Below are positions 34,501-48,199 of a DNA stretch of 64,000 nucleotides, piece after piece (the stretch's first letter is position 1; every line of letters begins with the position of its first letter). This stretch comes from Apiospora phragmitis. Its lineage: Eukaryota > Ascomycota > Sordariomycetes > Amphisphaeriales > Apiosporaceae. The notes beneath the pieces were generated by a model. That model saw nothing but the letters and a program-made list of their open reading frames with translations, made no database searches and was not told where the DNA came from. Location: assembly GCA_038363925.1 (NCBI GenBank), contig JAQQWL010000006.1:2212501-2276500 (forward strand), given 5' to 3'. The translations under genes were made by a program, and so were the position numbers.

Positions 34501-37169
34501 GTCACGCCAGGCAAGCCATCGTCGTCTTCCACACAGATTCCATGTACGTTAACGAACCAGGCCAAGCCAAAGAAATTTCACAAGGCTGGTCAAATATAGC
34601 TTTACCCATCTACTAGACCCTCACCACCATCATGTATCTCTTTATGGAAGACGACGATGGAGCTTGTGACGTGACAACGACCTAAAGCGACGTCCCTATT
34701 TAAATGACTTCCCCTTGGTTTTGGTAGCTAATGTCTTGTTCTAGATGATGAGCTCCTGCCCCTGGACGAGTCAGTTCTTGATGCACGATCTCTGGTCGAT
34801 GCACTGGTTTCCGATCCTTACCCGATCGAATTTGGGAGCCCGGCATCGTTTGCGCATTCACACCCAACGACACCCGGTCCACCCCGGGTCTTGGCTTTCC
34901 CCAACCGCACCCTATCCTACAGTTTGGGGAGGCCGAGACACCTAGCCATCCACCCACATCCCAAGGAACAGCTGTAGCGCGACCGCCTCCCCCAGCTCTC
35001 CCCCGACCAGTAACCCCTCTAAAGCCTAAAGCCACACCTAAGAAAACCGCCAAGATCGACACCACCCCCATCGCTTCAGATGCGAAGAAAAGCATTGTCG
35101 AGTTGGCTCTAGAGAGCGGACTATCCAACGATATCGCAGCACAGGCATCAGGTGTTCCCAAAGGGAAGGTTGTTTTGCAGGAAGAAGACTTCCCGGCACT
35201 TGATTCCAAGAAGGCCGCTTCTCCACCCAAAGCCACGCCAGTCCTACCGTCCAAGCCCTTGAATACCTCTAAGCCAGCGCAGTCGAAGAAGACGGCGGCA
35301 GAGACGGCTGCCAAGGGTCCAACCCAGAAACAACCGGCATCCAAAGCGGACAAGCGTCCTACACCGGGAACGTTGGATATTGCGGCTGCCACCAAAGTTG
35401 CCAATCAGACGAAGGTGTCAGAAGTGACAGCTGAGCCCAAAAAGCCCACAGAGTCGGCTCTTTCTAGCACAACTGAGCCTACCAAGACTGCGGCATCTGC
35501 AGTGGCTACGCCCACAACAACAAGCGCGACTATCTCCTCGCCTCTGGCTCGACCAACTCCAAAGACTCTTCGCTTAGTGCAGACTCCAAAGACAGAATTG
35601 CCGCCTAGTATCCCGCCCGTAGCCGCTCAGTCGATCCGAGCTGCTGCCAACTCTGCAAACCGCCCGGGGACTCCCGCGAGTGAGATCATTTCCGATTCTG
35701 CGTCTGTAATTAGTGCTTCAGTGTCTGCGTCTCGGACGAGCTCGCCCCCGCCCTCCAAGATTGGCACAGCTTCGGTGCGCGTAACAACGAAGAGCCAGCA
35801 GCGGAAGCAACGCAAGGAAGCATCGAAAGAAGCAACAGCCGCCATCATCGCTGAGACCAAGGTGGCCGAGCAGGAGGCCGAGATCGCTCCCATTCTTGGA
35901 CGAAAGAAGAAACAGAAGAAGGAGAAAAAGCCCAAGCCGTCCAACACCGCCAGTCCCGCTGTCAGCAGGCCCGAAACTCCTGTGAGTGCACCTACGTCTA
36001 GTACACTCGCACAATCGACGAGTGCTGCAGAAAAGCCGGCCGCTGTGGATGAAAAGCCAGCTCAGGTGACCAAGGCTACCAAGGCCCAGCCAAGCATCGA
36101 TCTTTCTTCTTCAAGAAACAAGGACTCGAAGGGCAAGGACAGCAAGAGCCCGCCCCTGAGCCCTGCACCGATCGACACGTCAATAAGGTTGAACGAGTCA
36201 ACCAAAACCACAGTCTTGACTCCTGATTACATCAATCCCAATGCAGACCCTCGGTCTGAGCCAGTCTATGAAGGCGCTGTTGGAGAGGTGCCAAGCTTGT
36301 CCGAAATCCTGCAGAGCCTTATCGAAGAAGGTGAGCTCCCGGATCCCGACGATATCGGGTTGTTCAAAGCAGCGTCGAACCACCGCTCGGAGCTTGAAAA
36401 GCATGTACCCAACTCACTGCCACCCACCGTGAAGTCCGTTGTTACCAAAGAGGATGAGGCTGAGCTTAGCGCCTTCCGTCCGGTGCACAAATCTGTGAAC
36501 GGCCACCGTGTGCTCCTCACTCCCAACGGCGACTTTGTACTCAACTTGACCGAGGAGGAAGAAAAACGCTTTCTCGAGTTGCAGAGTCGTGTCGCAAAGT
36601 CAAACGGCTTCCCCACTGCGTTCTCTCCACCCAAATACAACGCACCGGGAACTGGGTTCAGTCTGATCAGCGGTCGCGCTGTTCCCAATGGGCTGCCTTC
36701 GTTCTTCCCCTCAGGCCCTGGCAGTTTCCCGCAGGATCCGGTCGGCAAGATGCATCGTGAGGAGGCAATTGGCTGCATCAACCAGCACGTACTTCCGTCC
36801 TTGAATCTCGGTAGTTACAAGTCCAATTCGTCCTTCCCCAACCCCAATGCCACCAGCCTCCAGTCGCTAGCCCCTTGGCTCAACCCCAAGTTCTCTCGCG
36901 GTAGAGAGTCGTTCGACACCATCGCCGCGAGTGCGCCCGGCAGCGACGGCATGTTTCAGCATGTGAGCCACAGCGACAGCCCTCATGAGAACTGGGACGA
37001 CGAGGAAGATGACGGTGAAAGCGCTTCTCCGGCTATCGGCAGCACTCCTCTCATGAGCATTGAGGAGGCCGAGCAGGTGCTCGTGTCGGCTAAGAAGCAG
37101 CACGACGCGACGGACAAGAAGTTCAAGCAGGCCGTGGGCCGGCTCCGGCGCCAGTTTGGCCTGCATTGA
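31590..37169 (+). CDS. NOT4: NOT4 (CCR4-NOT complex subunit 4), RING-type E3 ubiquitin ligase
   Basis: E3 ligase subunit of the CCR4-NOT mRNA-decay and translation quality-control complex. Exons: 31590-31633, 31698-31764, 31825-31937, 31994-34116 and 34745-37169. Domains in order: C4C4 RING (CPLCIEEFDLSDRNFRPCPC, then CQFCFNNL, CPACRRPYD) at residues 14-70; a basic coiled segment to about 110; an RRM (KNLVYVTGLTP, GIYVTFEKKDDA); a CCCH finger (CSAWLRHEQCGNRQCMFLH); then about 1,350 residues of disordered Ser/Pro/Gln-rich sequence with a C-terminal conserved block (NLTEEEEKRFLELQ, REEAIGCINQHVLP, MSIEEAEQVL). A C-run at 34882-34885 is one base short; adding it gives 1591 codons exactly. If the 628-base last intron is retained, translation ends at 34172 with GGYNPNMMYGAGANYGRW, an alternative C terminus. 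RING and RRM are certain; the last junction is well supported by phase. Confidence 0.9.
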
Positions 37170-37935
37170 CTATATGCGGGAATCCTACCTTTCGGAGCGG
37201 CTACGGCGTACGCCCTCGTGGGTGCAGCGTGGTTCTTCCATGTCGCCGTTGTCGTAGCTGTTGCCGTGGCAGCTGTGGTGATTGATGCGGTTCTAGAATG
37301 GACTGCGGCGGTTGTGAGAATACTGGTGCCTAGTGCATAGAGAAGAGCGACGAGAATCTGGCTTCTTCTGGAGAAGCAAAAAATAATGCACGGCGAGAGA
37401 GAAAGAGAGATTTTGCAGATGTTTTAAGTTTCAGAGCGATTGCGTTGGATACGCAAATCACACAAACTTAATGTGTACATGTACGAGTATATCTGTACCA
37501 CCAGTGAGCGAGCGGTCGATTAGGTATGGTTTAGGCTATGGACAGCCACCGAGCCAGCGCCGCCATTTCGCGAATACGATAGCGAGTTCATAGATAGAGC
37601 GTCTGAGCCACAGCGCCTGATTACGGCTCTAATGCATTTTTAGTATGAGCATCAGCAGAGCAGTCCTACATTGAGAGGGCTGGCGTTATGCTAGAGTGCG
37701 CCTGCATTGTCTAATAAGATTCAGTTTCACCCACACACGTCTTTGAGTAAGCTGGTCGTATACGGCCGTTAATAGATTGTGATGATTGTGAAGTTCTCAG
37801 GTTAACTGTTCACGAAGGCGTGTATTATGTTGCTATGCCTAATCCATTCAACCAAGTAGGAATCCTTACAATGAATTAAAGAACTCCAGCAAATGCTTAT
37901 AGCCATGACTGTGGTTTACGGCTATAGCACGCAGC
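37170..37935. other. Convergent 3' flanks of NOT4 and the TMD0-like gene
   Basis: No coding signature. I looked on the minus strand for the rest of an ABC transporter (membrane or nucleotide-binding domains) and found none before the NOT4 terminus. Confidence 0.6.
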
Positions 37936-38961
37936 TCATTTATTATTAGTAGGAGTAGGAGTAGGAGTAGGAGTAGGAGTAGGAGTAGGAGTAGGAGTAG
38001 GAGTAGGAGTAGGAGTAGGAGCAGGAGCAGGAGTAGAGGTAGTAGTAGTATTGGCGAAACTCTCCCGCAGCTGTACCGCGTCCTCCTCGGTGGCAGCCAC
38101 CCTCACCGCCTTGCGCTTCTTGCCGCGCCGAACTGTCATGCCCACCTCGCCGGCCGCGGCCAAGGCGTAGAATACGGACAAGATGACCAGGTCCACGAAC
38201 TGGTGCACGACGGGATACGGCGTGCCGCCCCTCGACAGCGGCGCGTTGTCGTCGCCGAGCCCGAGCCCCGTGGCCAGGGCGATCGTCTTGGTGGCGGTCA
38301 CGGCCGCGCTGCCCGTCCAGAAGAACATGGAAGCGACCCAGAACGGCGACAGTGCCTTAGACAAGAAGGGGGAGGAGGAGGAGAAGCGGCCGCTCCACAG
38401 CTCGTCCGTGAACCGCAGCAGGGCTGCGGCGACGGCACCCACGTACGCGAAGGGCAGGAGATCGACGCCCAGCGAGGCCCGCTCCAGCTGCACGATCTCG
38501 ACGCTCTGCATTAGCAGGACCACGACCACGGCGCCGTAGTAGCCCAGCGAGGGCAGTAGGCGCCTGAGGAGCGTGACCGCGGACTGCCGGTTGGTGGTTG
38601 AGTAGGGGCTCGTATTATTGTTATTATTAGCGTTGTTGTTGTTGCCGCCGTCATTGTTGCTGAGGGGAAAGGGGTACGGCGAGGAGCGCGGGTAGAGGTA
38701 GTTGGCGCTGCTTTCGTGTCGCCGCCGCCGCCACCAGGACACGAGGACCATGGTGGGGAGGCTGAGGAGGAAGAGGCAGGTTGGCATGGGGGCCAGGACG
38801 GTATCGAAGAAGCACTGGGTGGGGGAGATGGGGCGTTAGGGTGGACATGGGGCCCTAGAGGGAAGGGGTGTTAGTTGGCTATCATTGCGAATCAAAAGGA
38901 GGGTATGTAGGAGAAGAGGGCTCACGAGGCCTTCTGGGCGGTTGGTGCACAGTCCCGCCAT
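37936..38961 (-). CDS. ABCC-transporter TMD0-like membrane protein ending in a (Pro-Thr)n tail
   Basis: Two exons, 38961-38926 and 38814-37936, give 304 residues. The start MAGLCTNRPEGL followed by CFFDTVLAP resembles the extracellular N terminus of fungal ABCC-type transporters, and several hydrophobic helices follow (LFLLSLPTMVLVSW, GAVVVVLLMQSVEIV, LLPFAYVGAVAAALL, FWVASMFFWTGSA, VVHQFVDLVILSVFYALAAAG), as in the TMD0 bundle. No membrane core or Walker motifs follow. The frame instead runs into a hexanucleotide repeat coding a Pro-Thr tail and stops after NNK. It may be a truncated transporter gene or a stand-alone TMD0-like protein; the family assignment rests on the first 25 residues and topology only. 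Confidence 0.5.
37949..38034. repeat. (AGGAGT)n hexanucleotide repeat inside the TMD0-like ORF
   Basis: About fourteen near-perfect tandem copies of a six-base unit. On the minus strand it reads as alternating Pro and Thr codons and supplies the last 25 or so residues before the stop. Six-base units keep the frame when copy number changes. Confidence 0.95.
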
Positions 38962-39570
38962 GCTGGATTATATTATGTTCAAGGGTTGTTGAGCAGCCGA
39001 CATAGATTATCTAGTGCGAGAGATACCGGGTCTGCAGGAAGCACGCGGATGAGGAGGGAGGATATCATGAGATGTAGGTTGCCTATTGGCACATGTCATG
39101 GCATGATGGGAATCACCAAGATTCGGATCCTCGACACATAGATGTCCTCCCCATGGTCCAAAGCCTCAAAAGGCCCAACCACTCTGGGGAAAGAATCAAC
39201 CGTGCGATCCATGAGACACACTTGTGCATGGGACGATGTCGATGGTGCAGGTGCATATTCTTGGTGTTTCAGCACATGCAGGTACAATAGAAACGCTGCT
39301 GTGATGGGATGACCAGGGTCCATCCCTGCCTATTTCAGCTCGACTCTTGCCTCGGACGACTGGGCGAATCAGGATGGCGAATGGTCTGCGAGTTTCAGTA
39401 GTAAGTCAATTTGTTAGGTTTCTGTCATGTCTATCTATATACCTGTCCAATGGGTGGTCAAGGACGATCAGGCCCCTAGATGAGAGGTGAAGAAAGTTAA
39501 GCTAAATACTGCTAGATGCAGCAGCGTTTAGCGAAACACAGAACTCTATAAACTAATAAATATTATTATG
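38962..39570. other. Upstream region of the TMD0-like gene
   Basis: Normal base composition, no supported gene. It ends abruptly at the AT-rich island. Confidence 0.5.
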
Positions 39571-41463
39571 AATAAAAAGAGTGGAGAATTAATAGTAAGA
39601 TTATATTCCCTTTTATATTATAAGTTATTTAAAAATATTATTAATTAATATGTATATATTTTAAGTTAATTTATATTATTTTAAATAATTTTATATTTAA
39701 AATAAGTTTAATTAATATTAATATATTTTAAACTTTAAGTATTAAAAATAAAACATTAAAGAAATATATTTAAATTTTATATAATTATAATAATTTTAGT
39801 ATTTATTTAATAAATATAAAAAAAAATTTAACTTTTTTATATATATTTTTATAACGTTATTATTTAAAGATTTAAATAATAATTCGTAAGAATAAAAGTA
39901 ATTAAAATATAATAAACGTTATTTAAGTTTTTTAAAAAAAAAACCTAGTAAAATATATTTAAGTTTATATTAATAAACGTACTTTATAAGCGAGCTATAT
40001 ATATAAGCGAGCTGCGTACTTTTAATTAACTTTTTTATAATTAACTTTATATTAACTTTTCTCCTTTAATAAGTATAGAATTAAAAAATAAAGAAAAAAG
40101 GTTTAATTTTAACACTTTAAACGTTTTAAAATAACTCGAAATTAAGTGTACAAAAAGCTATAACGATATATTATATCTTAAAGTCGATGTTACGTAGCCG
40201 ACGACGCGGAATTCGATCACGATCCGAAATCTCTATAAACTCTTAAAAACTTTCTAATTTTAAAGAGGAATTAATTATTCGATATATTATTAATCTAAAT
40301 ACGCGATCGTTTCTTCCCCGGCTAAGTAGTATAAAAGATATAGCGAATCGATTACTTAGTTTATACGACGCGAGACGCGTCGGCGTTAATTAAGCCTCTA
40401 ATTTCGTACGATAATAACTAGACCTCCGGACGCGTTTTAACTAAAGAATTAATTATTAAAGAGTTTTTTATAAAGATTTTAACGCGTATCGCGCGTAATT
40501 TACTCTCGTATAAAATATAATTAATAAATATAAGATATAAAAAAAGGATATATATAACTTTAACGAAACCGGGTTTTTATAAGCTAAAGCTTGTCCGAAA
40601 TAATCGTAATCACCTCCGATCGACGTGGAAGGCCTAGCGTAATATAGTAAAGGAACCGGGAATAAGTTATAATTATTTAAGGCGTCGAATTAAACGGTTA
40701 CGCTATCCCTTTATATATTATCTTTATTACGAAAACGCACCTCTCTTCTTAGTATAAAAATAGCCTATTATCGAAAAACTAAGTAATTATAGTTATTAAA
40801 AATAACTAAACTACGAATAAAAGAGGCGAGGGCTAGGTTCGACACTTTAATTAATATATTAGGTTTTATATAAAGGATCGTTATCGCCTCTTAGTCTTAA
40901 ACGGCTACGAAAACTACTACTTAATAGCTTTCGAGCTTTATTATAAAAAGAACTCGATTATTATACTTTATATACTTTTTTATTTATTATATAAGCTTTA
41001 ACCTCTTAATATTAACTGTTTTTATATATTAAAAAAGGCGTACGAAAAAGAAAATAAAGGTCTTATACGAGCGTATATTACTTATATCTCTAAGGAAGAC
41101 TTCCTACTAGCATTTTTAAAAGCGTTCTAGGCGACTTTTATCGTTTCGAATATATAAGGAGGTTTTTAAAGGACAGGACTCGTTTCGTATAATCCGGAAT
41201 ATATTATTTTATAGTTAAATATAAAGCTACGTATTTTAATACCTCCGGGGAAGTTTTCCGGCTTATTTATCCTTTAAGAATTAAAAACTTTAAATAACTT
41301 AATTAAAACTTAATCTTAAACCGAATACGTTCGAAACCATATCGTACGATATTAAAATAACTCTCCGGCATTTATTTTAACTAGCTTTAACTAGATTATA
41401 AAGGTTATAACGTAGGTTATATACCGAGTTACTCTTTTAAAAGGTGAGAACGTAATATTTTAA

Positions 41464-42196
41464 TGTTATAACCTAGCTTAAATATACGACCTAGAACCTA
41501 CTTCACGGCACGGCTTAACGATACCTCAAACATTTATATAAAAGACTTAGCATAACTCTAAGCCTCACTATATTAGTACTACTCTACTAGTTAATAAAAC
41601 CCTACTAGTTAACGAAACGTTACTAATTAATAAAGCTTATAACGATTAGTTATAACGATAACTAGCATTATGACGATAAATAATACTCGATATAACTACT
41701 TTAAAATAGCGCTTAAAAGATAGCATAAAATAAATAAGTACGAAATAGATAACTAAGAATAAATAAGTTATAATAAAATAATACTAGTTACGTAGGGATA
41801 AAATATAGATATATTAGATCGTAGATATTTAACGCGAGCTAAGAGAAGTAAGATATATTAAATTATAAATATTTAATAAGATTTAAAAGGTTAATAAAAG
41901 AGAGATTAAATATATAACGATAAATATTTCTTATATATTTTATATAAATACTTTTTATTTTAATAATTAATTTAAATATTAATTTTAATTTATTAATAAA
42001 GTAAACAGCTTTAATAAAACTATTATAAATTCTTTTAAATTTATATACTTTAATTACTTTCGTTTTTATAACTATTATATATTATATTAATAAAGGCGGA
42101 CCTTTATTACATGTTTAAATACTTTTTTATATTATTAATATAAACTTTAATATATTTTATTAAGTTTATTTTAAAATTTAAATAACATTCGTTATA
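41464..42196 (+). repeat. 5' LTR of the Gypsy element
   Basis: Begins TGTTATAAC directly after the TTTAA duplication and ends CGTTATA, where the two LTR copies stop matching. Exactly 733 bases, the same length as the 3' copy. The differences between copies are mainly C/T and G/A transitions. Confidence 0.88.
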
Positions 42197-45100
42197 TTTT
42201 TATTATTTTTATGAGTTATTATTTAAACTTTTAAATAATAATACTTATAAGAATTATATTTATACTTAAATTTAATAACACCCTTTATTACGAGAAAGCC
42301 CCCGCTATTATTATAAATACTTTTTAATAAAACCTTGTTATAAAAATAAATAATAACGATAATAATAACGGCCTTACTTAATAAGCGTTAATTAAACGAA
42401 TTAAAGAATTTAAATAAAAAAGCGCTAATTATTAATATTATTACACTAAACTCGAGAAAGAGTGTAACGAGCTCTTAACTAAAGACACCTTAAGGTAAAT
42501 ATTAGATATTAATGAGCTACGCGAGGAAGTACGCCTCCTTCGTACCGCTATTAATATTATTTAAACCCTTATTACTTTTAAAAAAAGAATAAAGATTAGC
42601 ACCTTAGCGGCCTTTAATAAGATAAGCGGGGACTTTCGCAAGTTCCTTATCTAGGTTAAAACTTATTAACGGTTTTATAAAAGAATATTCTAAGATATTA
42701 TTTAACGAATTATTCACGCCGCTTTATTTCTTAAAAATAAAATACTCGCTTAATTTAAACCTTATTTAAATAAACTTATAAAAACGATTAATAAATTAAA
42801 TTATATCGCGTAAAGGTATAATAAATTTTTAAAAGTTATAATAACTTTAAATAAGCTTTTAAATCACTTTTTTAAAACCTTAATAAAAAATAATAAATAA
42901 AAAAAATTAGCCACTTTTTATACCGCCGAATTCCGACGTATTATAACTCGACTAAACTATACGAAAACTACGAAAATTATAATATATTATTAAAGATTAA
43001 AAGAAAACGTTAAGAACGAACTTAGCTGGCTTAATACCCCTAATAATTTCTTTTCGTATATAGAGCTCACTATTAAAATCGATACTTATATATACGAACG
43101 CCGCCGCGAGAAATAAGGCGGGTAATAACGATAAACCGGTCGAATCTAGGCTAATATAAGGCGACCACGTTACTATAATAATATACCGCTAAAAAATAGT
43201 ACGGCGTATAGTTATTATAATAAACCTATAGACTTTAATATTATTTAATATAATAAATATAATAAAAAATAATATATTATTTATTATAATTATTAAAAAT
43301 AAAGGTATTACGCTTAAAAATATCGAGTATATAAAAAGGATTTTTAAAAAGTTTTAAAAAAATAATATATTAATATTATTAAAATAAAAACCACTTTTAT
43401 AATAGTTATTAAAAATAATAACGCTACTATTAAATACGGCAGCTTATTTTAAATAGTTTATTATAATAATAAGTATACCTTTTATTTAATAAATAAAGAA
43501 AAAACCGGATAATTTCTTAAAGCCTTTAAAAATAAAAGGAACTATAGCCGAAGCGTCGCGATAATATAAAAAGAACGACCCTTTTTATATAACGAAAATA
43601 GCGATTTAATAAACGACATTATAAGCCGGTTAAAATAATTAATAAACTACGAGTATTTAATCGATATATTAATAAACGAATTAATAAACGAGATCGTTAA
43701 ATTTAAAAACTTAAAAACTAACGGATAGTTAACTATCTTTAATATTCTTTACCTCGACTTAAAATACTTATATTAAATACTTATTATAATTAAATTTAAA
43801 TAAAAAATTTATAATAATTACATAGTAAAAAATAATATCTTAGTCTTTCTTATATACGAAAAGTATTTTATATTCTTATAAATTTTATATATATATAACG
43901 CTTATATAAAATACCTTATAAAGAAACTCGAGCACGAATAATTTCCTTAAGAAATTAATAAATAACCTATTATATAACTATACCTTAATTATATTATTAA
44001 AAAAATCTAGACGTTAGTCTTTAACGGATAACGCGTGTACTTATTAATATAAAAAAACTTATGGTAGCTATAACGGTACTACTTAAAAAAACGGGATTAA
44101 AAGGAGTATTTCGAGAATTAATACTTTAAACACGCTTAAGAAAAATCGCGAGCCTATAAACGTTTAAAAAAAACGCTTTATATTTTTAAAACATATAAGT
44201 ATATATTTAATAAAAAAACCCTTAATATATTAAAGAATTTATAAAACGTTTATAAATTATAATAAACTTAATAAACCTTTAAACTACTCGAAAAACCCGA
44301 ATCTTAAATATTAAGGATAGCACTTTATATAAAGAAGAGTACGAAAACACCTCCGCTAACGTACTAAGAAACGCCTTATAAAAAACGAAGGGAATAATAG
44401 CAACGATATAACGGTTAATCGTAAGAAATTATTAATTATTTATAAGAATAACGCTTAAGAAATAAACGCCGCCTATTATAAAAAAACGATAACAGGCGGA
44501 CTAAAATAAGTCCTTATATTAAACAACGAATAATCGAGCTATTCACGAGTATATTATATTAATAATAAGTATAAAAAGAGTTTATATTAAAGTGTTACTT
44601 AATAATAAAGTGTAAAGAAACTATATTTTATTATAAATTATTAACTGCTTTAAACTCGAATAATAAGAAGAAAAAAACGCCCTATATCGATTTAAAACCG
44701 TTAATAAAGGACTTATAACCTACGATAATAAAAAAGTACGAAAAAAATTCGTAAACCTTTTAATTAATATCGGAAAATAATATAAACGAATTACGTGTAA
44801 TATTACGGATATCGCAGGATATAATATAATTTTAAAGATATTTTAATTATAAATAAATAATTTTAAAATTAATTAAAAAATAGGCTAATTTTAATAAAAT
44901 ATATTAAAAAGAGGTTTAATTAATAAATAGCGGTTTAAAAAGCGATCTCTTAATAAACTTAAAATTCTTAAAGTATATATTATTATTAAAAAGCTTAAGC
45001 TAAATATTATAATAATTATATTAAAATAGTACCGGTAATTCGAAACTCTTTTTAATAAGAAATTAAAAATAAGTTTACCGCTTTATATACGATAAGATTA

Positions 45101-47584
45101 CGAGATACCGCTAAAAGGAAAAAAAGAGCCTCTTTTTATATTAATTTATAAATTAAATCGAGAATACGAAAAAGCTTTAAAGGAATATATTATAAAAAAC
45201 CTCGAGAAAGGAGTTATACGCTTATTTATATTACTAACGAGCTTCTTTATCCACTTTATCTCGAAAAAAGTAAAGACGAGAAACTTAAATAACGTATATA
45301 TATCGATTATTAAAAGCTTAACGAAATTATTATTAAAAACCGGTACCCCTTACCCCTAATCGGCGACCTACGAAATAAGCTGCGATATATTAAAATCTTT
45401 ATAGTATTCGACCTCTTTAATATATATAACCTAATCTAGATTAAGAAAAGAAAAAAAAAATAAAAAACCGCGTTTTAAACTAAGTATAAATATTTCGAAT
45501 ACTAAGTTATATCGTTTAGTTTAATTAATATATTAATTAACTCTTAAATAATAATTAATTACGTATTACGTAAATACTTTAATAAGTTCGTTATAATATA
45601 TCTCGATAATATTTTAATTTACTTCGAAAACGATAAGTAATATTAAAAGCACGTAAAGTTAATATTTTAAAAGCTATAAAATATTAATCTATTAATTAAC
45701 TTAAAGAAGAGCGAATTTTATTAACGATTCGTTACCTTCGTAAAATATATAATATCTTTAGGCGAAATTCGGATAAAACCTTTAAAAATCTTAATATTTA
45801 AAGAATAGCTCACGTTTATAAACGCTATAAAAATTAAGTTTTTCTTAAAATTAATTAATTATTACCGGATTTTTATCCCCGGGTTTAATAAAATAGTAAT
45901 ATTTTTAACGAACTTAATAAAAAAAGATAAGCTATTTTAATAAACGAAAAAAAAGCCGAAGCCTTTTATAATATTAAAGAGCGGATTTTCAACAAATTAA
46001 TACTTCGTATAGCGGATTTTACTAAACTTTTTAAAATTGAAACCTATATATTAAACTATGCGATTAAAAAGTAATTAAGTTAATAGAATAATAACGAGAA
46101 GTCGTACCTTATCGTATTTTTTTTTTAAAAAACTTAACGGATTAAAACTTAAATATTAAATCTATAATAAAGAGTTAATAACTATTATTAAAGCTTATAA
46201 AAAATAAAGATATTATTTTAATAAAACAATAAAATTAATAAAAGTTTATATTAATTATAAAAACTTTATAACGTTTATTATTATTAGAAAACTAAATTAA
46301 TAATAAATATAATAGTTTAAATTATTTTTAAAATTTAACCTTATTATTATTTATTAAAAAAGTAGCGAGAACGGTCGCGCTAATGTATTAAGCCGACGAC
46401 TAAATTATTAAAAAGAAATTCCACCCGAAACGCGAACTATCTTAACCTACGACTAGAACGGTAAACTCGTACTATTATAATAATTAAATATTACGAGCCG
46501 CGTTTAATATAACGACGATTAAGTTATTAAGTTTCGGTAATTTAACTAAACCTTCGACCCCGCCGACTATATTAAAAACCACCTTAAGAACTGAGACGGT
46601 CTCACCTTTTATTAAAACAAGATTTATATCTTTAAGTAATATTATAAAAACTTTATTAAAAAATTTTACGAGCACTTTATATATAAATATTAAAAAATGT
46701 TTAAAACTTAAAAACGAATTACTAAATAATTTAATTACGAAAACCTTAAGCCGATTATAGTTAAAATAATTAGTAAATACGACTTATATAATAAAATTAA
46801 AGTTACTCGATATTAATTATATAAAAAACTATAACCGATTCTACCGCTAAATAAAGTATAAAAAATAATCGCGCTTAATTTCGTAATTAAGCTACCCTAT
46901 TAAAGAAACCCTTAATTAAAGTTAGTTACGATTATATCTTAATAATTACGAATAAACTCATAAAATATACCTACTTCTTATTATATAAGGAGTTTAGCGA
47001 TATTAGCGACCTAGCCTACACGTTCTTTCGAACGATCGTTAGCTAGTACGGGCTACTCGAAACGATCATCTCTAATAAAGATAAACTATTTACCGCTAAA
47101 TTCTAAAAATCATTTATAATATAACTCGGTATTAAAGAGATTATTTTTAAAAGAGGGAAGAAAAGTTTACCTCTTACGGCGAAATATTAAAACTAAGCGA
47201 CTAAGCGATAAACTAGATTTTAAAAAAATTAAACCATTTAAAATCGCGGAAATTATTTCGAAAACTAATTATTAATTATCGCTATTTAAAACAATATAAG
47301 TACACCTTATATTTTATATCTTATTACTCGAACTAGCCCTTGAAAACGTAAAAACCGAAACATAACTAGAAATCGAAATAAATTAATACGAATACGAAAT
47401 TAAAATAATCTTTAATAAAAAACGAGTCGAGAAAAGATAAAAATACCTCGTTAAATAAAAGGGTTATTTATTAAAAAATAATACTTAAAAACTTAAAAAA
47501 TACTTAAAAAATACCGCTAAAAAGCTTTAAAAGTTTAAAGAATAACTTTAAACTCCGGTAATAATAACGGCTCTAATAAAACGT

Positions 47585-47835
47585 TAAGGTACACGGAGTT
47601 CTAATCGAATAAGAAATCGAAAGGTAGTATCGGAACCTCCTCGAGAGCCAGCTCGGATATAGTCTTATAACGAGCCTCTTCCTCGGCTTCCTCGCGCTTA
47701 ACACGCTCGAGCTCCTCGATATTATCGAGATTATAATAAACCGCCCGCATCATCTTCTTAAACTAAAATTTCTTTTATTTTCGAAAGCGAAGAACCTTTT
47801 CCTCTATAACTTAGAGCTCATCTTCTAATTTTTAA
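47585..47835 (-). pseudogene. Antisense accessory ORF between chromodomain and 3' LTR of the Gypsy element
   Basis: Reading the minus strand from about 47820 gives a coherent charged helical segment: FRK, KKF, then FKKMMRAVYYNLDNIEELER and a Glu/Lys/Arg-rich continuation ending near PFDFLFD. Only two stops occur near its start and then more than fifty codons are open, far better than any frame nearby. It lies downstream of the chromodomain and opposite to gag-pol. I infer a relic of an additional antisense gene of this element lineage; function unknown. Confidence 0.5.
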
Positions 47836-48199
47836 ATATTACTCGGCGATTTTTCGTAATTTAATAAAAATAACGCCTTATATATTATAACGAGAACAAC
47901 TTTAATAAATATATTTAATATAACGAAACGAGTCTTACACCGAAACTTCGTAAAAAGAAAACCTACGACCCTCGTAATAAAAACACGACGATATAATAAT
48001 AAAATATTATAAAATAATAAATAATAAAGCGTCGCGTTACTTAGTTTTTTAAAAACGAGACTTATATTTTTTAATACGATTAGATATAATAAATATATAT
48101 TATAATAAAAGTAAAAAAAAGAGAACTTATAAGTAATAACTTAACGGAAACTCTTTAAATATTTATATTAACTAAACCGCTTTAAGAATAAAATAAATA

